Source: Pasteurellaceae bacterium Orientalotternb1
GTDB taxonomy: Bacteria; Pseudomonadota; Gammaproteobacteria; Enterobacterales; Pasteurellaceae
DNA length: 64,000 bases
Assembly: GCA_011455275.1 (NCBI GenBank)
Contig: CP015028.1
Span: forward strand, 2,020,911 to 2,084,910
Direction: 5' to 3'
Shown here: one piece after another, positions 38,887 through 49,597 of the stretch
Layout: each line of letters begins with the position of its first letter
Position numbering within the stretch: the first letter of the stretch is position 1
Notes under the pieces: model-generated
Database searches by the model: none
Told to the model about the DNA's origin: nothing
Seen by the model: only the letters and a program-made list of their open reading frames with translations
Program-made: the position numbers and the translations under genes

Positions 38887-39413
38887 ATTTATCTCATAAC
38901 CGCCAACAAATATGGTTAAAAAAGACAGTTAAAAACGCAATAGTTATCGTACTGACCACTATCATTACCATCACAATTTCAATATGGATTTGGCTTGCAA
39001 GCGGTCAGTTGCATACAGAATTTTACCAAACGAAAGACACTATCAACAAATTACACCTGCAGATAGCCGATTATGAACAACAAATTCATCAAATAAAACA
39101 ACATCAACAAAATTACAAAAAACCGATTTATTTAAAAGAGAAAACTGTTGAGCAATTCATTGCATACATTCAGAAAATGCCAATTCAAGGCATTATTGAG
39201 ATCGCTTATCTTTACATAGATGAAATTCCTAAACTAAAACTAGTAGGAAAAATAAAAGAACAAACTGAATTAGAGAAGATAACCAAGCAGCTCAACCAAT
39301 TAAACTATTCATATAAGGTTGATAATTTTAAAATAAATGAACAGAGTGAGTATGAGTTCATTTTAATCATTGCATTAGAAGAAGAAAAAAATGAAAAATT
39401 GGATACTAGATAG
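38868..39413 (+). CDS. comB: Competence protein ComB (PilN-like)
   Basis: The 181-residue protein has a short cytoplasmic start (MEWYGIDLSHNRQQIWLKK), one membrane segment at about 24-46, then a coiled-coil stretch (TKDTINKLHLQIADYEQQIHQIKQHQQ, about 55-82) and a small folded C-terminal domain. This is the PilN layout: a bitopic inner-membrane protein of the type IV pilus alignment complex, used in DNA uptake. It overlaps comA (19 bases) and comC (23 bases). Confidence 0.83.
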   Translation: MEWYGIDLSHNRQQIWLKKTVKNAIVIVLTTIITITISIWIWLASGQLHTEFYQTKDTINKLHLQIADYEQQIHQIKQHQQNYKKPIYLKEKTVEQFIAYIQKMPIQGIIEIAYLYIDEIPKLKLVGKIKEQTELEKITKQLNQLNYSYKVDNFKINEQSEYEFILIIALEEEKNEKLDTR

Positions 39414-39909
39414 CCATATCAAACCCAACAAGATAAGTTATAACATTTTCTATGCAATAAACCATCATTTATTGCTTATTCTATTTACATTATCCACAGC
39501 TATAATTTTTTACCCAGCATTTTCTTATTTAAACCTCTATTTTTCAAATAAAGAACAGAATCGAATACAAATTGAATTAGCACAAAAAATGAAACAACAC
39601 GCTAAATTATTAATAAGCTTAAAGCAAAATCAAGAGAAGCAAAATAGTTCTAAAATATCATTTAATCAAATTAATCAGCAAATACAAGATCTACTATCTG
39701 ACTATCAGGTAAAAGTAGAAAATCTCCAATGGCAGTTTGATCAAGAAAGCCAATTATATTTAACGATACATCATCAGAGCAATACTTTATTCTCTTTGAT
39801 TAATAAACTAAACCAAATAGAGAGTTTATCCATAAAGCAAATTACACTCACAAAACTTAATCAACAAAAACTAGTTGAATTAAATGGCATATTTTTACTG
39901 GTTAAATAA
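39391..39909 (+). CDS. comC: Competence protein ComC (PilO-like)
   Basis: The 172-residue protein has a membrane segment at about 27-50, then a helical periplasmic stretch (about 55-100) and a C-terminal domain. Membrane topology and position match ComC/PilO, which pairs with ComB/PilN in the inner-membrane alignment complex. It overlaps comB by 23 bases and ends 11 bases before comD. Confidence 0.82.
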   Translation: MKNWILDSHIKPNKISYNIFYAINHHLLLILFTLSTAIIFYPAFSYLNLYFSNKEQNRIQIELAQKMKQHAKLLISLKQNQEKQNSSKISFNQINQQIQDLLSDYQVKVENLQWQFDQESQLYLTIHHQSNTLFSLINKLNQIESLSIKQITLTKLNQQKLVELNGIFLLVK

Positions 39910-39920
39910 AAGGAAAAAGA

Positions 39921-40307
39921 ATGAGAAAATATCTATTTATTCTATTGCTATATAAAAATTGCTTAGCTGATCCGTTCTATGCTGATAACACTATGTATAA
40001 TGAACAGAGTACATTTGCAAAAAATTTGCCGAATCTGACCGCTTGTAAACCGCCTAATGATCTTGAGTTAGTCTATTTCCCTATAAAATTTGAAGATCTA
40101 AAACTTGTCGGCATAGTAAAGAAAGATCAAACTTACACCGCTCTTTTTAGCGATAAAGAGAACAATCTAATTGATATTAAACAAAATAGTTTATTGGTGG
40201 AATCACAAATTCAAGTTGAGAAAATTGATATGAAAAATATTCAAATCATTGATTGGTCAAACAGTGAAATTTGCTCCAAACCTAAAAGAATTCAAAGAAA
40301 ACTCTAA
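39921..40307 (+). CDS. comD: Competence protein ComD (PilP-like)
   Basis: The 128-residue protein has a short N-terminal hydrophobic segment (LFILLLYKNCLADP), a possible lipoprotein or signal sequence, and a small periplasmic domain containing FEDLKLVGIVKKDQTYTALF, the PilP-type pattern. An uptake sequence (40038-40046) is embedded in the frame and encodes FAKNLPNLTACK. It sits eight bases before comE. Confidence 0.82.
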   Translation: MRKYLFILLLYKNCLADPFYADNTMYNEQSTFAKNLPNLTACKPPNDLELVYFPIKFEDLKLVGIVKKDQTYTALFSDKENNLIDIKQNSLLVESQIQVEKIDMKNIQIIDWSNSEICSKPKRIQRKL

Positions 40308-40315
40308 GGAAAATT

Positions 40316-41599
40316 ATGCGTTATTTATTTTTAAGCTTTCTGTTTATCAATCAATCTGTTTTTGCTAATACATTGTCTATTTCCTTAAAAGAAGCACCTA
40401 CCAAATCGGTCTTAGCTTATTTAGCTGAAGAAAACAATAAAAATATTGTATTAGTGGAGGATATCAAAAACCGTTCAACGCTAAGAATAGAAAATCGCAC
40501 TTTTGATGAAATTATAAAAAGCATAGCAGAAATCAATCAGCTTTCCGTTAAAATAGAAAATAATATCTATTACATCCATAAGAAAGCAGCAATTCAAAAT
40601 AAAGTAGAAGAAGTCAATAAAAATCCAACCCTTATTACTCAAAATATAAAACTACACTATGCTAAAGCATCTGAACTTATTGATTCCATTACAAAAGGAA
40701 GCGGCAATTTATTATCTGAAAATGGATATTTACATTTTGATGAACGTAGCAATAGTATTATTATTAAAGACACGGCTTCTTCAATAAAAAATATGACTAC
40801 GCTAATCAAACAATTGGATCTGCCAACGGAACAAATTGCGATTGAAGCTCGAATCGTCACTATTGGTAGTGAGAACCTTAAAGAACTTGGGGTTCGTTGG
40901 GGGGTATTTAATCGAAATGAACATAGCCATCGTTTTGCTGGGCATTTAGAAGGAAATGGCTTTGAAACCAATAACTTAAATGTTAATTTCCCTGTATTAA
41001 ATAATTCTGCATCTGCCGTATTACAAATTGCAAGTATTAATGGGCGTGTTTTAGATTTAGAATTGAGTGCTTTAGAACAAGAAAATAATGTTGAAATCAT
41101 CGCCAGCCCACGGTTACTCACAACAAATAAAAAAAGTGCAAGTATTCAACAAGGCACAGAAATTCCTTACACCATTTACAATAAGAAATCCGATACATTT
41201 GATTTTGAGTTTAAAGATGCCGTACTTGGATTAGACGTAACGCCCCAAATCTCTGAAAACAATCAAATTTTGCTTGATTTAATCGTCACTCAAAATTCAC
41301 CAAATGGACAAAATGGCGTGAGTGGTTTAACCACCATTGATAAACAAGAGCTACGTACACAAGTCTTCGCCAAACATGGTGAAACCATTGTGCTTGGCGG
41401 AGTTTTTCAGCACTTAAAATCAAAAGGTGAAGATAAAGTGCCTATTTTAGGCAGCATTCCTGTTGTGAAGCATCTATTTAGTCAAAGTCGAAATAAAATC
41501 TCCAAACGAGAGCTTGTCATTTTTGTAACGCCTTATATTGTGAAGTCATCGCCGATTTCAACAACACAAGAGAAAGTAAGAAAATCCAAACAAAACTAA
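40316..41599 (+). CDS. comE: Competence secretin ComE (PilQ-like)
   Basis: The 427-residue outer-membrane secretin has a signal peptide (about 1-18). N-terminal domains include ISLKEAPTKSVLAYLAEENNKNIVL (about 23-47) and a secretin N1-like IKLHYAKASELIDSI. The C-terminal gated barrel carries IEARIVTIGSENLKELGVRWG near 178-198, VEIIASPRLLTTNKKSASIQQG near 260 and VPILGSIPVVKHLFSQ near 380. It is the pore for DNA import and pilus passage. In H. influenzae comF follows; here nusB follows instead. Confidence 0.93.
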   Translation: MRYLFLSFLFINQSVFANTLSISLKEAPTKSVLAYLAEENNKNIVLVEDIKNRSTLRIENRTFDEIIKSIAEINQLSVKIENNIYYIHKKAAIQNKVEEVNKNPTLITQNIKLHYAKASELIDSITKGSGNLLSENGYLHFDERSNSIIIKDTASSIKNMTTLIKQLDLPTEQIAIEARIVTIGSENLKELGVRWGVFNRNEHSHRFAGHLEGNGFETNNLNVNFPVLNNSASAVLQIASINGRVLDLELSALEQENNVEIIASPRLLTTNKKSASIQQGTEIPYTIYNKKSDTFDFEFKDAVLGLDVTPQISENNQILLDLIVTQNSPNGQNGVSGLTTIDKQELRTQVFAKHGETIVLGGVFQHLKSKGEDKVPILGSIPVVKHLFSQSRNKISKRELVIFVTPYIVKSSPISTTQEKVRKSKQN

Positions 41600-41667
41600 C
41601 CAAACTATGCTAAAATTCGCCACTATTTTCCGCTTAAACAAGCGAATTTTATGATATTTGAGGTGTT

Positions 41668-42111
41668 ATGAAAATTTCTCCCCGTCGCCGTGCACGCGAG
41701 TGTGCAGCACAGGCACTTTACTCTTGGCAGTTATCACAAAATCCAGTGGAACAAATTGAGCTGGCTTTTGTGACCGAGCTCGCCTTTGTTACAGATGAAG
41801 AATCACAATTGGAAGATGATAAAGTCGATATGCCTTACTTCCGCAAATTATTACGCGGCACAGTTGAACATATTGAGACCATTGACGATTCACTCCGTCC
41901 CTATCTAGACCGAGCCGAAGATGAGGTTGATCCTATTGAACGAGCGATCTTACGTTTAGCGGCTTATGAACTCCAGTTTGAACTAGACGTGCCTTATAAA
42001 GTGGTCATCAACGAAGGCATTGAAGTCGCCAAAGTATTAGGATCAGATGATAGCCATAAGTACATCAACGGTATTTTAGATAAGTTAGCCCCTGCACTTG
42101 GACGCAAATAA
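41668..42111 (+). CDS. nusB: Transcription antitermination factor NusB
   Basis: The 147-residue protein starts [21 protein letters not shown] and ends with [19 protein letters not shown], both NusB signatures; it joins NusE at boxA of rRNA operons. Residues 31-36 and 37-42 are an exact tandem copy of ELAFVT; the two 18-base copies differ at four third-codon positions. thiL begins eight bases after the stop, so nusB-thiL-pgpA is an operon. Confidence 0.97.
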   Translation: MKISPRRRARECAAQALYSWQLSQNPVEQIELAFVTELAFVTDEESQLEDDKVDMPYFRKLLRGTVEHIETIDDSLRPYLDRAEDEVDPIERAILRLAAYELQFELDVPYKVVINEGIEVAKVLGSDDSHKYINGILDKLAPALGRK

Positions 42112-42119
42112 GGCTAATC

Positions 42120-43085
42120 ATGGGCGAGTTTGATTTAATAAAACAGTATTTTAACCAACACAAGCGGTTAGATCGTGCTGATATTTTGCAATCAGTCGGC
42201 GATGATTGTGCTGTTACGGCTATTGAACCGAACCAACAACTCGCCATTACTACGGACACATTAGTCTGCGGTACTCATTTTCTTGAAAATATTTCCCCCG
42301 CACAACTTGCCCACAAAACAGTGGCGGTTAATCTAAGCGATCTTGCGGCAATGGGGGCCAAACCGACTTGGGTTTCACTTGCTCTCACACTATCTCACGT
42401 GGATCATCAGTGGCTTGCCGAATTTAGCCAAGGCTTGTTCGAAATTTTACAACGCTATGATGTGGCTTTAATTGGTGGTGATACGACAAAAGGTCATCTG
42501 TCGCTAACACTGACAGCACAAGGCGTATTAACCAAAGGCACTGGGCTTTTTCGGCATCAAGCCAAGATTGGAGACTGGATTTTTGTTTCGGGTTATTTAG
42601 GAGAGAGTGCTGCTGGTCTCGATTTATTACTGAATCAAATAACCATTCAAAATGATAGTCAACGCAATTTAGTTGAGCGTCATTTATGTCCAACACCACG
42701 TGTCGAACTGGGGCAATTACTCACTCAATTTAGCCGCTGTGCCATTGATATTTCCGATGGGCTACTTGCTGATCTTGGCCATATCCTCGCCCGCAGCCAA
42801 TGTGGTGCTGAACTGTGGTTAGAGAAATTACCGCTTTCTGATTCGCTGCTCGCTGAATATTCTCAAGAACAAGCCGAAAAATTTGCACTAACTGGCGGAG
42901 AAGACTACGAACTTTGTTTTACTGTTCCTGCCGAACAGCGAGAGGCTTTTGAAACGGCGGTAAAGTCACTTGATATACGCTGTAGTTGTATCGGTAGAAT
43001 CACTGAGCATTCACTTACTCTCTTAAAAAAAGGGGAAAAAGTCGCAATACCATCACATATTGGTTTTGATCACTTTAATTCATAA
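42120..43085 (+). CDS. thiL: Thiamine-monophosphate kinase
   Basis: The 321-residue enzyme phosphorylates thiamine monophosphate to thiamine diphosphate. The PurM/ThiL-type nucleotide stretch SVGDDCAVTAIEPNQQLAITTDTL (about 21-44) is followed by NLSDLAAMGAKPTW near 72, LIGGDTTKG near 120 and ALTGGEDYELCF near 260. It is translationally linked to pgpA (TAATG overlap at 43083-43087). An uptake sequence lies near the N-terminus. Confidence 0.96.
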   Translation: MGEFDLIKQYFNQHKRLDRADILQSVGDDCAVTAIEPNQQLAITTDTLVCGTHFLENISPAQLAHKTVAVNLSDLAAMGAKPTWVSLALTLSHVDHQWLAEFSQGLFEILQRYDVALIGGDTTKGHLSLTLTAQGVLTKGTGLFRHQAKIGDWIFVSGYLGESAAGLDLLLNQITIQNDSQRNLVERHLCPTPRVELGQLLTQFSRCAIDISDGLLADLGHILARSQCGAELWLEKLPLSDSLLAEYSQEQAEKFALTGGEDYELCFTVPAEQREAFETAVKSLDIRCSCIGRITEHSLTLLKKGEKVAIPSHIGFDHFNS

Positions 43086-43555
43086 TGAACATCAATCTAA
43101 AAAATCCTATCCACTTTCTTGCTGTTGGATTTGGCTCTGGGCTTCTTCGCCCAGCCCCTGGCACATGGGGTACGCTCCTTGGTTTACTGCTTGCAATTTT
43201 TTTGTGGGAAGTGACCGCTTGTACCACATTTTTCGTGGTGCTAACGTTGATTTCATTCACCGCAGGCTGCTACATTTGTCAAAAAACGAGCGATGATCTT
43301 GGCGTGCACGACGATGGACGAATTGTCTGGGATGAGATTGTCGCCATTTTCCTGATTTTTTGTGCATTGCCCGAATACAATTGGCTCTATTTTTCTCTTA
43401 CCTTTATCTTATTCAGGCTGTTTGACGTTTGGAAACCTTTCCCAATTCGTTATTTTGATCACAAAATTGAAAACGGCTTAGGCATTATGATCGATGATAT
43501 TTTGGCTGCACTTTACACACTGATTGCTCTCCATCTATTTGCTTGGATTTTATAA
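43085..43555 (+). CDS. pgpA: Phosphatidylglycerophosphatase A
   Basis: The 156-residue inner-membrane enzyme removes phosphate from phosphatidylglycerol phosphate. It has GFGSGLLRPAPGTWGTLLG near 14-32, a PgpA hallmark, then HDDGRIVWDEIVA near 75 with conserved acidic metal ligands, and FRLFDVWKPFPIRYFD near 115. Four hydrophobic segments are visible. It begins on the thiL stop codon. The next gene starts one base past its stop. Confidence 0.95.
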   Translation: MNINLKNPIHFLAVGFGSGLLRPAPGTWGTLLGLLLAIFLWEVTACTTFFVVLTLISFTAGCYICQKTSDDLGVHDDGRIVWDEIVAIFLIFCALPEYNWLYFSLTFILFRLFDVWKPFPIRYFDHKIENGLGIMIDDILAALYTLIALHLFAWIL

Positions 43556-43556
43556 T

Positions 43557-44177
43557 ATGTGGACGATTTTTATTGTACAACTCGTTGGCTTAATTAGCCC
43601 TGGCCCTGATTTCTTTTATATCTCCCGTAAAGCAATGGGCGATACTCGTCGCAACGCACTCCTAGCTTCTATTGGGGTGACTATTGGCGTCGCTTTTTGG
43701 TCACTGATTGTGTTATTTGGACTAACCTTCTTAAATCGTACGATTCCAATGTTTCAATACATTTTAATGCTATTTGGTGGCAGTTACTTAGCTTATAGCG
43801 GATTCCAAATGGTACAAATTCGAAAAAATGCCAAATTAGATAATGTTAAAAGTAAATCAAGCCAGTCTGTTTGGAAGGAGATTTTAGGCGGTTTGATGAT
43901 CAATTTGTCTAATCCGAAAGTTGTGGTCTTTTTCAGCAGTGTGTTGGCGGGCTATGTTTCAAATTTATCGAACTTGTCCGATATTCTATTTGTGTTATTC
44001 ATTTTAACGGGCAGTGCAATCGTCTATTTTGTACTAGTCTCTTTTTTATTTTCACATAAATATGTGCGGAATTTCTATGCGAAACACAACCATTATTTAG
44101 ATAACTTCGCTGGCGTGATTTTCATCTTATTTGGTTGTCGTCTCCTTTATGAAGGAATCACAATACTGTTAAATTAA
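43557..44177 (+). CDS. LysE/RhtB-family exporter
   Basis: The protein (206 residues from the ATG at 43557) has about six membrane segments. It begins FIVQLVGLISPGPDFFYISR, the RhtB SPGPD motif near residue 15, then GDTRRNALLASIGVTIG. Family members export amino acids such as threonine, homoserine or lysine; the substrate is unclear. A longer in-frame start overlaps pgpA, but the chosen ATG fits the family N-terminus. It ends in a 37-base hairpin (44178-44214). Confidence 0.87.
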   Translation: MWTIFIVQLVGLISPGPDFFYISRKAMGDTRRNALLASIGVTIGVAFWSLIVLFGLTFLNRTIPMFQYILMLFGGSYLAYSGFQMVQIRKNAKLDNVKSKSSQSVWKEILGGLMINLSNPKVVVFFSSVLAGYVSNLSNLSDILFVLFILTGSAIVYFVLVSFLFSHKYVRNFYAKHNHYLDNFAGVIFILFGCRLLYEGITILLN

Positions 44178-44214
44178 AAGGACTAAGCCCTGTAGAATAC
44201 AGAACTCAGTCCTT
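44178..44214. terminator. 37-bp hairpin, copy 2 (after the RhtB-family gene)
   Basis: AAGGACT and AGTCCTT close a stem with inner CTGTA/TACAG pairing, beginning right after the exporter's stop codon. It has the same length and orientation as the hairpin inside the IS3 remnant at 26082-26118, matching at about 28 of 37 positions. It may act as terminator between convergent genes and may be an IS-derived fragment. Confidence 0.65.
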
Positions 44215-44251
44215 GAATTAAATGACGCTCACTTTTTTATCAGATCATTTT

Positions 44252-45190
44252 TCAGCATAAATTTTCCGTTAAATCTACAAAATCGTGTAAAGGAAAAATT
44301 TCTATAGAATCATCTTCTTTCTTTTGCTCTGATTTTGCAGGTTCTATCACAACTTCTTTTGCTTTCTCTGCTTGATTCTCTTTCTCTTCATGCTTTATCT
44401 CAACTTGAACTACCGCCGAAGGTTCTGCTGTTGGATCCTGTGTTGGTTTGATCTCATTTACTTTTGTAAGATGTTGTTCAGCATTATTCGTAGATTCTTG
44501 AGCAACCTTGCTCTTTCCTTCAGGTTCGTGAGTTGAGGCTACATTCAAAACGTCTCCGCCTTTTGCAACGGCTTGTTGCTCCGTCTTAGTATCCGTTTGA
44601 ATGGGCTGTTCTGATTGGCTCAAATTATCTTGTGCGTTTTCTTGTTTAGGACTTGCCTTATCGGTCGCTTGTTCTGGAATAATCACCGCTGATTTTGCAG
44701 TTTCTACCACTTGACGATCTTTTGTTAATAAAGCTCGTCCAATTTCAACGCGTTGATCAAGCCAAACCGCCACAACTGCATTATTAAAATCCTGATTAAA
44801 TTCTTCAGGAATCACCATATCATTCAGTACAAAATAACCTTTATTTTGCAATGCAATGTAACTGAGTGAATCGCCTTTTTTAATATTCGGTAAGGTTTTA
44901 CGCAGACGATCAACCACATCATCTTGTTCTGGTAATGTAATGCCTAAATTTGACCACGAACGAGCCAAGGAAATAGCAAAATCGCGACCATCTACTGGTT
45001 TTTGATATTTCAGCGTCAACATTAAAGGACGAAGCCCTTCAACATACTCACCTGTTTCCGAAAAAAGGGCGAGATTATAAATAGAGAAAGGTCCCCAAAC
45101 ATAATCCACATCATTAATTTTCTTCCACTGTGCAGATGCAGTGTTAGCAAATAATAAAATGGACGCACAAAGGATTTTTAGATAACGCAT
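44252..45190 (-). CDS. Secreted chalcone-isomerase-like protein with long charged tail
   Basis: The product (312 residues from the ATG at 45190) has a signal peptide (KILCASILLFANTASAQ). Residues about 25-160 resemble the chalcone-isomerase-like fold found in bacterial periplasmic proteins: SIYNLALFSETGEYVEGL, LTLKYQKPVDGRDFAISLA, IKKGDSLSYIALQNKGYFVLND and VVAVWLDQRVEIGRALL. The remaining ~140 residues are E/K/Q/T-rich and low complexity, with no repeat unit, ending DLTENLC. Function unknown. An upstream TTG in frame at 45202 is possible but less likely. Confidence 0.7.
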   Translation of the reverse strand: MRYLKILCASILLFANTASAQWKKINDVDYVWGPFSIYNLALFSETGEYVEGLRPLMLTLKYQKPVDGRDFAISLARSWSNLGITLPEQDDVVDRLRKTLPNIKKGDSLSYIALQNKGYFVLNDMVIPEEFNQDFNNAVVAVWLDQRVEIGRALLTKDRQVVETAKSAVIIPEQATDKASPKQENAQDNLSQSEQPIQTDTKTEQQAVAKGGDVLNVASTHEPEGKSKVAQESTNNAEQHLTKVNEIKPTQDPTAEPSAVVQVEIKHEEKENQAEKAKEVVIEPAKSEQKKEDDSIEIFPLHDFVDLTENLC

Positions 45191-45358
45191 CGTACAGTTC
45201 AACTAAAGAAAATTGGGACTATTATAGCGTGAAATATTAGCAAGCTGCATAGGATTATTTTGTGATCAAGTTCAAAATTCTGACATTTTATCTCTTAGCA
45301 CAACCAAGAAAAGTGCTAGTATCTCGGTGCAAATTATTTCAATGATAAGGAGTTTTTT

Positions 45359-45574
45359 ATGTTCCCAGAATTTCGTGAGTTAATCACAAAGCTCAAAACT
45401 GAAGATGCTCATTTCGCTCGTTTATTCGATAAACACAATGATCTTGACCAAAAAATCAAAAATATGGAAGCAAACATTGAGCTTGCAACCCCAACCGAAG
45501 TAGAGGTATTGAAAAAAGAAAAACTACACATTAAAGACGAGCTCTACTCCATCTTAAAAAAATACAGTAAATAG
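45359..45574 (+). CDS. YdcH-family (DUF465) small protein
   Basis: The 71-residue protein is almost all helix: FRELITKLKTEDAHFARLFDKHNDLDQKI (about 5-33) and a second helix with LKKEKLHIKDELYSILKKY, the usual YdcH/DUF465 hairpin. Family role is undefined. AAGGAG lies seven bases before the ATG. It stands alone and ends in a strong terminator. Confidence 0.9.
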   Translation: MFPEFRELITKLKTEDAHFARLFDKHNDLDQKIKNMEANIELATPTEVEVLKKEKLHIKDELYSILKKYSK

Positions 45575-45589
45575 CTATTTTAGGACAAC

Positions 45590-45619
45590 AAAAGTATCGA
45601 TAGCACTATCGATACTTTT
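45590..45619. terminator. Bidirectional terminator between ydcH-type gene and cysZ
   Basis: A perfect 14-base stem (AAAAGTATCGATAG and complement) with a two-base loop, followed by TTT; both flanks allow use by the convergent genes. Confidence 0.92.
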
Positions 45620-45632
45620 TTGTTTGTGCGAA

Positions 45633-46472
45633 CTACAGAATATCTCGACTTTCTTCTTTCACCACTACGGCATTTTTATGTTCAATTTTTCTTTCATCGG
45701 AAAACTCACCTGAATCTTTGCCAAGTAAAAAATTACGATACTCTTTTACCCACATTGCAGAGGCTCCGCAAACCGCCACTGGCATCGCAACCAGATTCAA
45801 AAATGGCACCATCGTAAACAAACTAACTAACGTTCCAAAAGTGAAATTCATTACGTAGCGTTGAGCAAGTGCATTTCGCATTCGATCGAAACTAATTTTA
45901 TGGTTATCAAAAGGATAATCACAATATTGAATTGCTAATAACCAAGCTCCAAAAATGAACGTTAGCACTGGTACGAGCGTTTGCCCTAACACAGGCACAA
46001 AACCGAGCAAAAACAAAGCAAGTAAACGGGGAATGCTGTACCACATTTTTTGCCATTCCCGTTTAAGCATTCTCGGCACATCTTTTAACATTTCAGCCAT
46101 CGTCATTTCTGTGAGATTTTCTCCCGTTAATTGCTGCTCCACTTTTTCTGCAAGCAAAGCATTAAAAGGAGCGGCTACAAAATTCGCTAACGTCGTGAAG
46201 GTGAAATAGAAAATCACTAAAATCATCAAAAAAATCAGTGGAATCAAGACAAAACTAAGCCAATCTAACCACGATGGCAACATTGCATCTAACCAACCAC
46301 CTACATTGGCAAAAAAGAGCCAAACCAAGCCGATCATTACAATCGTATTAATCACTACAGGCAAAACCACAAACGGCATTAATCGACGTTGCAATAATAA
46401 TCTCCAACCATAAATAAAATAATGGAAACCACTCATTGCTTGGCTTTCATAACTGGAAAATGGGGTATTCAT
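45633..46472 (-). CDS. cysZ: Sulfate transporter CysZ
   Basis: The 279-residue inner-membrane protein matches CysZ, which imports sulfate for cysteine synthesis. It has GFHYFIYGWRLLLQRRLMPFVVLPV (about 15-39), two long hydrophobic hairpins, NFVAAPFNALLAEKVEQQL near 113 and DYPFDNHKISF near 185. A charged tail (about 250-279) follows. cysZ diverges from zipA, the conserved arrangement in gamma-proteobacteria. Confidence 0.92.
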   Translation of the reverse strand: MNTPFSSYESQAMSGFHYFIYGWRLLLQRRLMPFVVLPVVINTIVMIGLVWLFFANVGGWLDAMLPSWLDWLSFVLIPLIFLMILVIFYFTFTTLANFVAAPFNALLAEKVEQQLTGENLTEMTMAEMLKDVPRMLKREWQKMWYSIPRLLALFLLGFVPVLGQTLVPVLTFIFGAWLLAIQYCDYPFDNHKISFDRMRNALAQRYVMNFTFGTLVSLFTMVPFLNLVAMPVAVCGASAMWVKEYRNFLLGKDSGEFSDERKIEHKNAVVVKEESRDIL

Positions 46473-46581
46473 AATTCACCTTTAATTTATCAACATTTGG
46501 AAGAAATATGGTAAGCTATGCAATCATTTTCGCAAAGCATGAAATGTAAATCTAGCTGATTATTTGAGCAAAGAGGACAAA

Positions 46582-47469
46582 ATGGAAACCCATGTTATTT
46601 TATTCATTGTTGCAGGATTACTGATAGCGATTCTAATTGGTGCCAGTATTTGGTCGGCACGTCGTGAAAAATCACGCGTGTTTTCTAATACGTTTTCAAC
46701 TCGCCCACCATCAACGCCAATCAACACGGACTTACATTCAGACGTTCCGCCTACGCTTGCACCGCAACCGTTTAATGCTCAATCAAGTGCGGCGAACCAA
46801 ACAGTCAATGAGCCTTTTACTCCAATCGATCAGCAAGAAATTGAAAATAGCGTAAAAAACATCCAGATTCGTTTACCTAACCAACAACCAGAAGCTTATC
46901 CACAAGAGACACAGCCTGTGTTTTCAACGCAGCCAATTCAAGCTGCTGAACCAACCCCGATACAAGCGGTCGAATCCACGCCAACTTTTGCAGATCAAAC
47001 TCCAACGGTACAGCTCGAACAGCCAGAACCTGTCGCACCGCAAGAAAATTCAGAACCTGTAGTAGAAGAACCGCAGATGGTCACGCTCTATGTGGTGGCA
47101 CCAGAAGGAATGCAATTCCGTGGTGATTCCGTCCAACAAAGCCTAGATGCCCTAGGCTTCCAATTCGGTGAATACCATATTTTCCATCGTCATATTGATA
47201 ACGCGTCAAGCCCTGTGCTTTTCAGCGTTGCCAATATGTTGCAGCCAGGCGTTTTTGATTTGAATAAAATGGATCAGTTCACCACTGTTGGACTCGTCTT
47301 TTTTATGCACTTGCCGTCTGCAGGTAACGATTTAGTCAATGTCCGCTTGATGATCAAAACGGTTGAAAGCTTCGCTCAATCCCTTGGTGGCTTCGTGTTA
47401 AATGATCAACATCAACTGTTTGACGACGAATCTCGCCAAGCCTACTTGCTGCGAGTGACCCAGCAATAA
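46582..47469 (+). CDS. zipA: Cell division protein ZipA
   Basis: The protein (295 residues) anchors FtsZ at the septum. An N-terminal membrane segment (ILFIVAGLLIAILIGASIW, about 6-24) is followed by a basic patch, a long proline/glutamine-rich linker (about 40-155), and the C-terminal FtsZ-binding domain starting MVTLYVVAPEGMQFRG. GAGGACAAA before the ATG at 46582 makes it the likelier start than an in-frame TTG at 46564. An uptake sequence sits in the linker (near 46966). It ends in a palindromic terminator before ligA. Confidence 0.95.
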   Translation: METHVILFIVAGLLIAILIGASIWSARREKSRVFSNTFSTRPPSTPINTDLHSDVPPTLAPQPFNAQSSAANQTVNEPFTPIDQQEIENSVKNIQIRLPNQQPEAYPQETQPVFSTQPIQAAEPTPIQAVESTPTFADQTPTVQLEQPEPVAPQENSEPVVEEPQMVTLYVVAPEGMQFRGDSVQQSLDALGFQFGEYHIFHRHIDNASSPVLFSVANMLQPGVFDLNKMDQFTTVGLVFFMHLPSAGNDLVNVRLMIKTVESFAQSLGGFVLNDQHQLFDDESRQAYLLRVTQQ

Positions 47470-47492
47470 TTTGCAAAACTTTTTAAGGATCT

Positions 47493-47516
47493 GACCGCTT
47501 GCAAGCGGTCTTTTTT
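47493..47516 (+). terminator. zipA terminator made of back-to-back uptake-sequence halves
   Basis: GACCGCTTGCAAGCGGTC is a perfect 18-base palindrome followed by six T residues, an intrinsic terminator built from two uptake-sequence halves. It lies 18 bases before the ligA ATG. Confidence 0.9.
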
Positions 47517-47521
47517 ATTGA

Positions 47522-49552
<2,031 letters not shown>

Positions 49553-49597
49553 CCGCTTGTCACCTTTCATTATCACTATAAAAAGGAGAAATAACCG

